This document shows, piece by piece, positions 12,001-22,871 of a stretch of DNA of 64,000 nucleotides (positions are counted from its first letter, which is position 1; the number at the start of each line of letters is the position of its first letter). A model generated the notes under the pieces. The model worked only from the letters and a program-made list of their open reading frames with translations, did not search any database and was not told where the DNA came from. The translations under genes were made by a program, and so were the position numbers. The DNA comes from Scatophagus argus (Eukaryota > Chordata > Actinopteri > Scatophagidae): positions 15,926,330-15,990,329 of the forward strand of contig NC_058497.1 of NCBI RefSeq assembly GCF_020382885.2, written 5' to 3'.

Positions 12001-12270
12001 GAGTCTATAATTGTTTTTCAGCGAGCTCCTGCAGAGTATGAGTTTAAATTCTCTCAATTAACTCACCGCGACATTCCCGTTTCCTGCTAGTCTAATACAC
12101 ACGTGTGATCCTTACCTGTTACTTTGTATTCATGGACTACTTCACAACAAGTGGCTGCTGCAGGGTTGAAAACTTGCTTTCCACAACATGAAAGCCCTGC
12201 CCCTGGATGAAGACGATTCTCATAGCAGACAGCTTCGCAGATGTCATACTCTGTTCCCATAGAGGATTTT
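2894..12270 (-). CDS. Galaxin-like multi-repeat protein gene (spliced; exons listed separately)
   Basis: This interval spans the exons I can join in frame on the minus strand: 12116-12270, 9785-9919, then E6, S4, E5, S3, E4, S2, E3, S1, E2 and E1. Together they encode about 590 residues of tandem cysteine-rich repeats with the pattern CCGxxx[YF][DN]xxxxxCC. That di-cysteine pattern is the hallmark of galaxin, described as a skeletal matrix protein of corals; the family match is by motif only. N-glycosylation sequons (NNSS in E exons, NST in several S exons) and the high cysteine content suggest a secreted protein. All E and S exons are open and symmetric in phase 1, so exon gain or loss keeps the frame. 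The start and end of the gene are unresolved. Its function in fish is not evident from the sequence. Confidence 0.75.
3764..3946 (-). CDS. Galaxin-like exon E2
   Basis: This 183-bp exon has an intact cacag acceptor and a gtgcgt donor in phase 1/1, and it is fully open. It encodes AYDEDKQLCCGPNRT, then HECCGVDQYDTRTQSCC. The third di-cysteine block reads SCC where the other copies have CCC. It is the first E exon of the 2,507-bp unit, copy 1. Confidence 0.8.
4124..4222 (-). CDS. Galaxin-like exon S1 (33-residue repeat)
   Basis: The exon is 99 bp in phase 1/1, with acceptor ttgtctttgcag and donor gtaagt. It encodes PCGATKFNTLSKLCC and ends KLCGE. It contains one galaxin-type motif. It differs from its 2,507-bp partner S3 by one base seen here, changing Thr to Lys. 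Confidence 0.78.
4483..5037 (-). mobile_element. Tc1-like element, internally deleted, copy 1
   Basis: The inverted ends read CACCATATAGACAAAAGT and ACTTTTGTCTAAATAATG, and the element is flanked by TA on both sides (4481-4482, 5038-5039). The minus strand carries a transposase core fragment (VVWGCFSGAGLGPL, then DCAPVHKAKSIKTWL). The N-terminal part of the transposase is missing, so it cannot move itself. The equivalent empty site, ggaaatatcatacag, is preserved at about 3624 and 6131. The plus-strand 164-codon open frame over the element is antisense to the transposase. Confidence 0.92.
5175..5357 (-). CDS. Galaxin-like exon E3
   Basis: This 183-bp exon in phase 1/1 encodes AYDGDKQLCCGRNST, HECCGVDQYDTRTQCCC and NNSSCCVNKSG. 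It is the second E type of the 2,507-bp unit. The predicted peptide is identical to that of E5, which fits a recent duplication. Confidence 0.8.
5522..5620 (-). CDS. Galaxin-like exon S2
   Basis: The exon is 99 bp in phase 1/1 and encodes PCGAKKFNTLSELCC, an NST glycosylation sequon, and the ending KCCGE. It differs from S1 at several residues, so S1 and S2 are older paralogues and not products of the latest duplication. Confidence 0.78.
6271..6453 (-). CDS. Galaxin-like exon E4
   Basis: The exon is 183 bp, phase 1/1, and intact. It encodes AYDGDKQLCCGPNRT and HECCGVDQYDTKTQCCC. It lies 2,507 bp from E2, but it is closer to E6 than to E2, so the array did not arise in one step. Confidence 0.8.
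6631..6729 (-). CDS. Galaxin-like exon S3
   Basis: This is the 99-bp copy of S1 shifted by 2,507 bp. It is phase 1/1, with acceptor ttgtctttgcag and donor gtaagt. It encodes PCGAKKFNTLSKLCC and is open throughout. Confidence 0.78.
6990..7544 (-). mobile_element. Tc1-like element, internally deleted, copy 2
   Basis: This is the same 555-bp element as at 4483-5037, with the same ends and the same 164-codon antisense frame. It was copied here as part of the 2,507-bp tandem duplication and not by transposition. Confidence 0.92.
7682..7864 (-). CDS. Galaxin-like exon E5
   Basis: The exon is 183 bp, phase 1/1, and encodes the same 61 residues as E3. Splice sites are intact. Confidence 0.8.
8029..8127 (-). 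CDS. Galaxin-like exon S4
   Basis: The exon is 99 bp, phase 1/1, and is the 2,507-bp partner of S2. It is open with intact splice sites and ends KCCGE. Confidence 0.78.
8779..8961 (-). CDS. Galaxin-like exon E6
   Basis: The exon is 183 bp, phase 1/1, and nearly identical to E4. It lies in the partial third copy of the duplication, whose similarity to the other copies stops at about 9018. It is missed by start-codon-based searches because the upstream intron has GTC where the other copies have GTG. Confidence 0.78.
9019..9784. other. Intron of galaxin-like gene
   Basis: This lies between the last duplicated exon and the diverged exon at 9785. It contains only a short SINE-A tail remnant (about 9507-9535, ccatccatccattttctatacc). 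I see no exon. Confidence 0.5.
9785..9919 (-). CDS. Galaxin-like exon S5 (45 residues, diverged)
   Basis: The acceptor is ctctgcttttgcag and the donor gttagt, with phase 1 on both sides, 135 bp. It encodes a classic galaxin motif, CCGLKAYNSLNEICC, then NST and the ending CCGK. It is not part of the 2.5-kb array and looks like the older relative of the 99-bp S exons. Confidence 0.8.
9920..12115. other. Intron of galaxin-like gene with unclassified repeat-like sequence
   Basis: About 10,000-10,560 has a low-complexity, LTR-like look (ggttctttattcgg) but no target duplication that I can confirm. A 10-bp unit (caggcaccca) is repeated three times near 11,818-11,846. No further exon was recognised. 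Confidence 0.4.
12116..12270 (-). CDS. Galaxin-like upstream exon
   Basis: The acceptor is ccatttcttgcag and the donor gtaagg, 155 bp. It enters in phase 2 and leaves in phase 1, so it joins the array exons correctly. It encodes ICEAVCYENRLHPGAG and then CCGKQVFNPAAATCC, a clear galaxin-type motif. The phase-2 entry means at least one more coding exon lies upstream. Confidence 0.78.
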
Positions 12271-14758
12271 CTGCAAGAAATGGATAACATAACTCAGGTT
12301 ATTGTCACTGAGTTAGTGCATGCAGTATATGCTCTATATATACAGTTAATCTACAGTTAAATGTAGCTTCCTGCTATGTCTGTGCACATTTCACCCTTAG
12401 CCTTTGTAATACTGCCCTCTAATGGACTTTTGTTTAAACACGCTCCACTAGAACAGTTACACACGTACCCTTACTGGCACACTGACACACTTTCACCCTG
12501 GCTATGCCTGTGAACTTATTATAAAGGACAAAATCTAACCACATAGATAACATTTTCCAGTAAGCAGTGTTTCGACTTCGCCATGAATGCTGTGCTTTTC
12601 AATGGCGACAATTTTAAAAATGCACAATAAAAAGATCAGAGGGTGGGAGATGCTGGGTTGTGATTAGCTACTGTTGTGACCTTGCTAAGTCGCTACTCTC
12701 AGAAGCTTGTCAGCAGGGATATTAAAATGAGGGTGGCATTACAACAATGCCAAGGTTTCATGGATCATCTAATTTACATTCATCCATTATCCATCTTGAA
12801 ACCACGAGTGTGGTCAGTAAATGAAATAACAAGTTCAAGTTTTTCTAGGCTGATATTTTAATCCCATAATAGCTTCACTGCAAACATTAGGATGGATCCT
12901 ATGAGTACCAGCATAGACTAAAGCTCAGATATCATGACCCCAACTACTGGTCAGACTTTAATCATTAAGCATAACCCTATGGAGATCATGAATATTGGGA
13001 CTACAGTCATTGGTAAGATATATCAAGACGAGCTTGTCTCATAATTTTATTGCTGCTTGATTTCTCATCAGTAGATTGTTGTCTGATATGGCAAATATCC
13101 AACTTCAGTGTCATCTTCAAAACAGTACATGAGTGCATCATCTGTTTAACCTCTATCCTACTTTCACTACACACGTTGCTGTAACAAATGAGGAACTCCC
13201 CTCTCTCTCCTCCTCTGTCTATCACACACACACACACACACACACACACTGAAGAGAAGAAACACTGACCGGTAACCATCGTTTGTAGGGGCTCCCGTGG
13301 TAAACACTGTTAACCAAAACAAAATGTGTTATAAATCATTGAGATATGATAAGTGTAATGATGAGTTAAACAGACCAGAACGCACAGGGGTGATCGTTAA
13401 GTTGTGCCTAAATTTGTTATGAGCTTTTTTAAAAAAAATAAAATAAAAATGAATGACGCTTGAAATGACGCTTTTATTAGGAATGAATGGACAACTCGGT
13501 GATTTCCACCAAAACACCGACCTCAGGCTGAACTGAGAGAGCAATGTGCTCCGGGGTGACCTGTCATCATCTGCCATCATCTTCTACACGCTCGCGATGC
13601 TGCCTATTTTCATCGAACAAAAAACATGCCACGACGCATTTATAAAGGATAAACAACAAGTAATATCGGCCAATAACGTACTCCATGACGTAGCCATCCG
13701 GGCGGTGATTTGCAAAATAAACAAACAACCCAACCGAAAAAAAAAACCGAGCTAAGGGAGCACGGGAAGGTGCTCCGGAGGTCTAGACTCCCACACACTC
13801 ACATGACGCTGCCTGTTTCGTCATTTCCACACTTTTCCCTAACTGCCGACTACTGCAAAACAATCACGGTCTGCGCCTCCGGAATTTTGTCTTCTGTTTG
13901 TTTTACTTTTCCATACATGGAAAACTATGGCACATCAATTGGAGGACAAAAAGAAAAATAATCCTTAATTTCCAGCGTTTGCTCTGCAGAACCTGAGACC
14001 TTTCCTTCAGCATCTTCACTGATGACTCTGCATCTTTGACTTTTTTTTTTTATTCTGAACTCAGGGGACATAAGCTTCATCGAAGTTTCAAAATCTGTCG
14101 CTTAAAATGTGGATTCATCAGTGACATAGGAATGAATTCCGCTGGTAATCTGCTATCCGAAACAACACGTTTTTCTAGTTCATTTCTTGTTCGGACATTG
14201 CATTGACTTTTTGTTCTATTCCATTCCTAAATCATAACCAATTCATGCACAACCCTAATCTTAACCTAACATCAATTCATAACCGTGACCCTCATCAGGA
14301 CCTCAGAAATAACGTTACGTTTTACCTCATTAGGACCGCAGTTTGGTCCCCATGAGGACAACTGGTCCAGGCAAGGTCAATGTAAAATGTTCATACCAAA
14401 AAAGCTTCCCAATAAGCAAAAAAAAACCCCAAAAACAAACAAAAACAAAAAAAAAAAAACAAAAAAAAAAAAAAACAAAGAAAAACCCAAAAAATGGGTG
14501 TGTATGCGTGTATGTGAAAAGGTGTGCGGACCTTTTCACACACACGTCTACACACTCACACACACACACACACAGGAAGACTAGCTCCTTATATAAAGTC
14601 TATAAGTAGTAGATATATGGATCTTCTATAACTAACTACATGAGTGGTAAGGATTAGGTGGGAAAAAAACTTAACAAATACATCAAAGATCAAAGACAGC
14701 AAAAAGTTCAGGTGCGACTCAATGAAGCTCGGTGATGGAAAATTAACAGAATACTTAC
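12271..14758. other. Presumed 5' intron region of galaxin-like gene
   Basis: It contains a CA microsatellite (13223-13249), an A-rich tract (14399-14495) and a CA-rich tract (14536-14574). A coding exon that would fix the phase between 14759 and 12270 was not found. Confidence 0.35.
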
Positions 14759-14815
14759 CACACACTGTGGTGAGGCCGCAAACCAGCCAAACTGAAACAA
14801 TACAATCAGAGGCAT
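14759..14815 (-). CDS. Candidate signal-peptide exon of the galaxin-like gene (tentative)
   Basis: The minus strand has an ATG followed by 18 codons, MPLIVLFQFGWFAASPQCV, and then a perfect donor (gtaagt). The hydrophobic core and small residues near the end look like a signal peptide, as expected for a secreted protein. A TATTTAA-like box lies about 150 bp upstream (near 14,974-14,981). The exon ends in phase 0 but the exon at 12116-12270 needs phase 2. Direct splicing would hit a stop, so either an exon is missing or this call is wrong. Confidence 0.28.
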
Positions 14816-17296
14816 CACCACATTGGTTACAAACTAGCACTCACATACACCCAAAATCCATGTGGTCAAACATTCATCCGCATCCTACCCAGTCTGGGAG
14901 CCCAGAGCTGCAACATATCAGAGCCTGGTTAGTGCATGTGACACACAAGAGTGTGATGCAAAAATAAATACGTTTAAATAGAAGCTTTTAGCCCCGCCCA
15001 CCTCATGATATCAACTAAAAATATCCCATACATAAACCTGTGAGATGACGCCCAGCAAGGGCATCAGAATCAGCAGCCAACAAAAAACTTGTTCTATGAG
15101 CGTTACGACCGTGTGGCGTAGATCTGATAACAGGGCGTACTGATCATCTTTGTTGCTCATCGTTGTTCTGGTGGGGAAAAAATGGGGATGACTAATGCTG
15201 TTGTTTTTGCTTGTTTTATTTTGTTTGTTTGTTTGGTTTTTTTTTTGGGTTGGTTTTGTTTTATGTTGACAGTGGATGATATAGAGCCAACTCCTGCAAG
15301 CTCCTCCAATGCTGTAGGTCCTCTCTAAACGTTAATCATGCCAGTCACGCCTGCAGGTCTTCTTCCTTGGCTTCACACCAACTTCCAGCCGACTCATCAC
15401 CCACTATTTCATCAGTTACCGTTTGTTTAGTTTATATGTACAGAAAACAGATGAAAGTCCAGACGTCATACTTATCCTTTACCACCATGCAAACAATATT
15501 GTAGTATTCAAGTTAAACGGTAGAAGTCAGCTACTCACCTCCAGTAAAGTGTTAAGGCTCCCACTTCCCCCATAGTTTATACCATTATGTTTTCATATGT
15601 TACTTGTTCTTCTTATTCAGCAGGCCTATGGAATAGTAATGGTAAAGTAACCATCCCCTTTGCCACAAACTGGGTTAGTTATAAAGTAACATGTATTATA
15701 TGTGATGGGTTTTGTTGAGGTTTGAAAAAGCGTGCACCCTAATCCTTTACACAATAGACAAGGAAAGAGAAAGGAGAATTAAGAAGAAAAAAAAACAAGA
15801 CCGAGCCTGTGGGAACCTCTCTATTCCACTCCCCAAAAGAAGCCTAAAAAAAACGCCTGGAAAAAGTCGCAGATGTAATTATCTCATTAGATATTTTGTC
15901 GTCCTCACAGTTCACAGTGCACACTGAGCCTAACGTGGTCATGAGTTGAAACTAACGCATTAAAGACGTCCTTAATATTTCTGTTTTGTTTTGTTTTTTA
16001 ATACGTGAATACATTGCACCACAGCTTTTCTTTTGACTCCTCTGATGTTTCTCCCCGCAGTGATTTTTTTTTTCTCATGCGTGGATCTGCTGTGGTGAGA
16101 CATTCACGTCTCCTCATTGACAACAAGGCAGCGCGATAAGGTGACTGAGGTAACTCTTGAGACTTTTTCTTCGAGCATACGAATACTGAGGGACAAATTG
16201 GGTCTTTATTTTACTCTACAAAAACCCTAATAACTGTGGGTTCGCAAACTGTCGTTCTTTTAACTACTTCCAATTATTAAAAAAGATTTAAACGCCTCAA
16301 TCACCTTGAGTATTATTTCTTATCCTTTTTTCAACCAACAATATAGAATATAAATTATTATTCAATTATTTCATGATAATCACAGACTATTTGCAAAATA
16401 TTACCTCATTAATATGAGTAAAAGGTTCCTTTATAATTAAAAAACTATTTCCTACAGGACATTAGAAAGCAGGCCAACAGAGACTCACTCATCCCGTCGT
16501 GCCTTTTTTTCCCCACATGACAGCAAGAGATGGGTTGTAACCTTGAAATTAAAAAAAAAATATAAGGACCAGACTGTTCAGGACTTCAAATTCCTAGCGG
16601 TAATGACGTTTGAGAGAAGCCTGAAATATGAAGAGTCAGCTAACTCTCCTGCTGTGTTTCGGGAAAATAAGTCAAGAACAACTTCTTTTTTTTTTTCCTG
16701 TTTTAAGATTTTCTCCTGGCTATATCTTTTCCTGCGTTGGAATCATACAAATCATTTATGTCCACTTTTTTTTTACTCTTTCATCATTAACCGATGGTGT
16801 TTCTTGCCACTGGGAAATAAAATAATAAGAGAGGTAAAAGAAATACCAGCTCTCTGCCCCGTGATACATCATAATTAGACTTAAATGCCAGAACTGCACT
16901 TTACCACAAGCGGAGCTTATAAATGGCACACTTGCATTTATTTTCTGGAGGCCTAATATTATATATGTATAGACCTCTAACATTTCATGATTTATGTTGT
17001 GGGGACTTGTGTTTTGTCCCCTTAAGTCCTCACAATGTGACTGTGAAGATTTTATGCTCCGTTTTAGAGATCACACTTTCAGTCAAAACAGCCAACGCTG
17101 CAGTGACTATTACGGTATTTTTCACGCACCTCATCAGCATCATATAAGAGCAATCAAAGTAACAGACGTAACAGACGAATAGTATAATAATAAATGGTAA
17201 TAATAAGAATTAGAAAAAATCTGTCAGAATTTTTTTAATTTGTATGATATAAAAAACGCAGTAATAAATAAATAGTATAATTGTCAATGTGGGGGC
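14816..17296. other. Non-coding stretch upstream of the galaxin-like gene
   Basis: AT-rich sequence with T-rich tracts (15,209-15,265) and no exon that I can support. Confidence 0.4.
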
Positions 17297-17502
17297 TACA
17301 TGTTGCTCACCCTTAGGTTTCTTGTTGCTCACCCTGAGGTTTCTCCCATTTTTTCCCTGTTAAAGGTTTCTTCTGGGAGTTTTTCCTTAGTCGATGTGAG
17401 GGTCGAATGGCAGAGGATGTTGCTATGATGTTATGTTAAGCCCTTTGAGACAAACTGCTTGTAAAAATGGGCTATACAAATAAAGTTGTCTTGTCTTGTC
17501 AA
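17297..17502 (+). mobile_element. LINE/SINE 3' tail fragment
   Basis: The text ggtttcttctgggagtttttcc, then ccctttgagacaaactgc and gggctatacaaataaag, is a common fish retrotransposon 3' end. It finishes in a ttgtc simple repeat. No coding part is attached. Confidence 0.7.
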
Positions 17503-19135
17503 TAACTGCAGTGTAAAATGCAATAGCTATCCCATCTTTCCTAAATTAGTTAACTTTACTCAGTTATTAACTACATCTACTTCTTACAGGCTCTAATGAA
17601 GTAACTGGCAGTAGCCATTGCACGAGTCATCTTGGCGCCAACTCAACTGGGCAAAGGGATAAGTTATTAAGCAAGAGGTAAGTTATACAACAAACAATAT
17701 GTGCATTTGTTTTAGCTAGCACAGCTGCTGCACAATATTCAACATGCAGAAGTTGTTCAGGCGTGTCTCAGCAGTAAAACCTGGCTTTGAACTCCCACTT
17801 GAAAAACCTGAAAACCTGTTTAACTATTCCAAAACAAAAGTGGAAAATCCCGCATGTGAAATACTGCCGTTTGATTTTTCTGTTTTCCCAGAGCCACGTC
17901 GAACCCATTTTGGTCGCATGTTAGTTAGTTATTTCGTGATTTCCAAGTTATAATGAAGACAGCACGAAACCAGCCAGTGCCAAGCAGGAGCTGTTGTAAT
18001 GCATGCAGTCAAGTAACCGTACCATATGTTTTTTTCCCGCTTTCTGACCACGTTTGATAAGCCAAACACTGTTTCACTGGATAACTCTTGGAGGAGGATG
18101 AGAAGACGCTGCAACAACAGTAAGTTAACAGATATACCGCTAGCAGTGAAGTTATATGGTTTGCATGATGTTTGTCTGGCTATATACTTTAATTTTTTTT
18201 CACAGCTTGGCATAAGAGAAAACTAGCGAGTGATAGCAACCGTTACAGTATTTACATCCCTGCTGCTCCTCTGTAGGTTATGTAATGGCTGTAGTTCCAG
18301 TAATAAACCAAAATTTTGTCAAAGATAAATGTACCTTGACGAGCCAGCCACACAAAGGAATGTTAATTTGGTTCCTGAGTCATGGCAGGATGTGTGATTG
18401 CGTAGCTACTTGGCCTGTTTATATCCTGAAATCTTCTGTCTCTTCCTGGATGATGCATCATTTTTAGTTGTTGTGTGAGTTTAAGTATTTCACACATCCA
18501 GCCACTGTCAAAAGGTTTTTTGATCTTCACATTCTACATGGGTTGCCAACTATTTCCAAAGCTGAGCCTCTGTGGCATCAGTGCCCAAGATTGTCCAGAA
18601 ATACTGGGATTGTGCTGTAAAGATGTACAGTCGAGATGAGCGTAATCAGCATATTTTTGGCACAGGTTGCAAAATACATTTTTTTTCCTCCACAACAGTC
18701 AGATGCATAATCGTTAATCTCTCTGAGGTTCCCTCTCATGGACCGGTGAAAACTCTGTCTGTCTGGGTACAGTGAGAGGTGTGTTGAGTACCTGCTCTTT
18801 TTTAGATTTTCTAGTTTCCAACAGACTCAAGAAATAAATCAACAAATCACGTGGATGACCCAGGACAGCTCAAGCCCAAGGCAGAAAACATTTACTGTCT
18901 GCTGTCATGCCTACACCAGTCTTCAGCTAAACATAGTCAAATCAGTCACAAAACATGTGCCATAAATATGTAAGCATCAGCTTCAGCTATGTTCAATGTC
19001 CGATCTTTATCTGTAGACAACAGTCACAGTGCACTTGTGTCCCCTTCAGGGAATGTTCCCTAAAGGTTCCCTGAAGGTTAAATTTTGAAACCTCTACGGA
19101 ATGTTATTTTAAAAACTTGTAAGCAGAACGTTTAA
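17503..19135. other. Intergenic stretch, nothing firm
   Basis: Short open frames at 17744-17953 and 18572-18775 show no motif I recognise. An 11-bp inverted repeat (ccttcagggaa / ttccctgaagg) lies near 19046-19080. Confidence 0.4.
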
Positions 19136-19784
19136 ATGACGTTTTCTGAATGTTACCTAAAATTTCCATTCTCCTTGTGTTATCTTTAAAACATTTCTGT
19201 GCAGCTTTTGCTGTAAGCTTTGTGTCATTGTCTTGCTAGAAAATAAATCCTCTCCCAAGCTCTAGTTTTCTTGCAGACTGAATCAGATTGTCCTCTAAAA
19301 TTTCCCAATATTTTGTCACATTCATTTTACCCTCTACCTTTACAAGCCTTTCATGGCTTGCTGCTGAGAAGCATCCCCACAGCATGAGGTTGCTACCACC
19401 ATGCGTCACAGTGAGGATGGTGTGTTTGTGGTGATGTGCAGTGTTTGGTGTCCACCAAACATAGCTTCTAGTTTGATGGCCAAAAAGCTCAATTTTGGTC
19501 TCATCAGACCAAAGAATCTTCTTCCAATTGATCTTGGCGTATCCCACATGCCTATTGGTGAATGCTAGTGGAGATTTAATGTGAGTTTTTTTCAACAGTG
19601 GCTTTCTCCCATAAAGCTTTGACTCGTGAAGAACCCGGGCAGCAATTGTTATATACAGAGCCTCTCCCATCTCACCCGCTGGAGCTTTTACCTCCTTCAG
19701 ACTGGTCATAGGTGTCTTGGTAGCCTCAACAAGAGGCAAGAGGGTGGTTGATGAATCACACAATTCTGACTGTCCATGTGTCAC
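19136..19784 (-). pseudogene. Tc1-like transposase remnant
   Basis: The minus strand encodes the middle of a Tc1 transposase: WSDETKIELFG (first catalytic Asp), HGGSNLMLWGCFS and GKMNVTKYWEIL. Just after GRGFIF a TAG stop interrupts the second catalytic block (QDNDTKL follows the stop). The N-terminal DNA-binding part is absent and no terminal repeats were found, so the copy is dead. Confidence 0.88.
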
Positions 19785-20079
19785 ATTCTGGTAAAAATAT
19801 ATATTTATAAATATATAAAGAATATATATTTAAATGCTGTTCCTCTGACAAGATATAGTATAATACTACCAAAGGTGTTGTGGGGATATTAAGATTTCTG
19901 CTTAGAATTTTGATCCAAACATCAAATATGTCTTGTATGGTGTGACTGTCTGGCATATGAGTGCCCTCACAAATAAGAGCATATTTCCAAATAAATTATA
20001 AATATTTGATAGATCTACAGTGCGTGTAAAATAATAACGTGTTATCAATAGCCACATAAAGTGTTGATGTCTATGCATA

Positions 20080-20832
20080 TGTCAGGTTTCGGCTTACGCA
20101 GGACTCAGGCGCAGAGATAGTGAGAGAATATAGAGTTTATTTTTCCAAGCACAAACCCCAATCCAACCTCTCACAGAGCAACAGAGAAAGCAAGAGGCTA
20201 TGAAATTAATCTTGGGCTAAAGACTCTAACTAGGCTAAGAATACTACAAACTAGTAAAACAGAAAATCACTCCTACAGGAGGAAATAAAAAACTAGGAAG
20301 GGAAAACAAAAACTTCAAAGAACCAAAAATCACTCTAAGCAGAGGATAACTATCTAGAGATAAACTACTATGAACTAAAAATCACTCTTAATTGAGGAAA
20401 TCTATCTGAGAAAACAAACAGAAATAAAACTGAAAATCACTCCAATAGAGGAGGAAAAATCCTAAGAACATAAACTAACAATACTCCTTGGCTAAACCTG
20501 AACTATGAAATTTACAACAGAAAATTCACTCTGTTTCAGAGGCTAGAAAAGAAAGAAAGAGGTACATACACATACAAAGGCTGTGGCATGGACGAGAGCT
20601 GGTACGAACATGAAGAACGAAACACACTGGCACAAGACAAGGGAAACGCAGACTACTTAAACACATGAGGATGATGGGGACCAGGTGGAAACAATCAGAT
20701 GGTTGGGAAGACAATCAGACTGGAGACATGAGGAAGGGCAAGTGACCTGAAACGAGAGGAGAGTTACTTTTCAAAATAAAACAGGAAGTGACGAGACATA
20801 AACCCAAGACAAGACCTCACCGCGGTGTGACA
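20080..20832 (-). mobile_element. Solo LTR (copy 2)
   Basis: TGTCAGG...GTGTGACA ends are flanked by a perfect 5-bp duplication, gcata (20075-20079 and 20833-20837). On the minus strand it matches copies 1, 3 and 4 at both ends. No internal retroelement genes are present. Confidence 0.82.
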
Positions 20833-20837
20833 GCATA

Positions 20838-21880
20838 ATGTCAAAACAAATTCTGTCCAAATACATTTTGTCAATTTTTGACAATTTAAGGCACTGATAG
20901 AGCAAATTGATGAAAAAAAATGCATATTTCAACTCAAAATCTAAAAGAATATATTAATATTTGAAGTTTTTTTAAAAAACTTTTTTTTGACTTACATGTC
21001 AACCACCCAAGAGCAAAATATATTAGTTGTCTAATCATAATGCTTTGTTAACATGTGACGAACATGTAACATTCTCTTTCTGTCTTGACTGCTCTTGAAA
21101 CTCAGTTTTGAAATGTGTTATTTGTTGTTCTTCTTTTATTGACTGATAGTTGATCATAGGATGACTGTGATATCACTCTTTTCATGTGGCTGTGCTCTTA
21201 GAGCCAACTTGGACTACTCCAGTTCTTCCTTCAGTCCCCGAGAAAGAACCCTCTCAGTCATCTGTGGGGTTGTGGGGGAGTCAGTTGTGGGGAAAAAAGT
21301 ATTTTGAAAAAGTAGTTCATTTTAGTGAGTCTTAACGTTGTCATTGGGTCTTATGCTGAGCTCAACCGTACATTTTTAGAGTACAATCCCAGCATTTCTG
21401 GACAATCAAACACTGATACCACAAAGGCTTCACGTTGCAAATGGTCGATAAATCTGTAGTTTAATTTTATCGATCAAAAACCTTTTGGTGGTTGTTGTAT
21501 GTGGATGTGAGATAAATTGAAGTATATAACCTCCTTCATGGACAGATGTTTAAGATAACTGATGAAAAAGTATACAGCATTGCTATGTGCTGTTTATTGA
21601 GATTTATGGTGTCGGATGGCCGCCTTGTGTTAACAATGTAATGTGTGAAACCAATCATTTATGAATACATTACTCAGTTATAATTGTTATAGTATATCAC
21701 ATTATTTCAATAAATTCACGTTACTTTTACCTTTTTTACTCTTTACTGTTAACGATTTTTAACATTAACATCTTAACATTAATATCTTTATCTGTTATTA
21801 AAGAGTGTTAAATAAATAAAGGCAGAGCTGCCATTTTACACAAACCTCTGCAGGCTCCAGTCTACTGTCACCTCCGCAAT
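20838..21880. other. AT-rich intergenic stretch
   Basis: No gene or recognised repeat. Confidence 0.45.
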
Positions 21881-21889
21881 CCTTTTCAC

Positions 21890-22408
21890 ACCCCATAGAA
21901 ACAAATCTGCCTTGAGGCTGTATAAGTCCACACCCAAATCTGGAGTTGCTTATAAAAACCTAGTTGAAATCAAAACAACTACTTTAGCTAACCAATCCAA
22001 GTTAACTATGAAATATAGTTTGTTAAATATTTGGTCTCTCGTGTCCAAATCTCTGTTAATAAATGATCTGATACTTGATCACCATATTGATGTAATGCCA
22101 TTCACAGAAACCTGGTTGCAGCAGGATGAATTTATCAGTTTAAATGAATAAACCCCTCCAAGCTACATTCACTAAGTTCCCAGAAATACTGGTAGAGGAG
22201 GAGGAGTGACATAGTTTATCAGTCACATCTACATAACCCTAAACCTACTGCTAAATTTCACTTGAAACTCTTTCATTCCTCTTTAATACTGTAGCCAGGC
22301 TGACTAAAAACCACAGTGCTGTTGAGCCATGACCCCCCCCCCCCCCCGACTCTCAGCAGTGATGATGTCTTAACTTCCTTCACTGATAAGGTAGCGAACA
22401 TCAGAACG
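21890..22408 (+). pseudogene. L2/Rex-like LINE, endonuclease fragment
   Basis: The plus strand encodes NIWSLVSKSLLINDLILDHH, then PFTETWLQQDE, the N-terminal block of an apurinic-type endonuclease from a non-LTR retrotransposon. It breaks at a stop after SLNE. A 15-base C run lies at 22333-22347. The LINE is interrupted by an LTR at 22409. Confidence 0.8.
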
Positions 22409-22871
22409 TATCATGCCGTGTGGGTTTTGGTTGTGTATTGTCTTTTGGATTTCTAGTCCGCATGTCATGTTTCATATTCATCTTGTCGTGTGTATCAGTT
22501 TCTATGTGTATTATGTTTCAGGTTTTTGTCATGTTTTATTCACTTCCTCTGTGTGTCTGTTTCGTGTATCTTTACTTTAGTTTATCTTGAGTGCTTGCTC
22601 CTACCTAATGTATTTCACCTGTGTCTTGTTACCTTGTCTATTTAGTCCTCGTCTTCCCTGTCACTCTTTGTCAGTTTGTTGCTTTTGCCTTGTCTTGATG
22701 TCAGATCGAGTTTGTCTTGTTTTATGTTTTATGTCACCACAGATTTTCTAGATCCTGTTGCCACAGTAAGTGTGTGCTGTTTGAGTTCTGATAAGATTTA
22801 AAAGACTATTATTTTGGACTCCTGCCTGCCTGCCTCTCCTTTTGACTCTGCATCTTCAGCCCTCTGCGACA
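22409..22871 (+). mobile_element. LTR copy 3 nested in the LINE
   Basis: This is the reverse orientation of the LTRs at 1.2, 20.1 and 29.8 kb, with a shared CTATTTAGTC box and a CTCCTGCCTGCCTG end. Its flanks (acgta and gcgtc) no longer match, so the target duplication has decayed. The first bases are TATCATGCC where TGTCATGCC is expected. Confidence 0.7.

Noticed and set aside
14285..14609. Lysine-rich open frames near 14.3-14.6 kb
   Set aside because: They translate an A-rich tract followed by a CA repeat.
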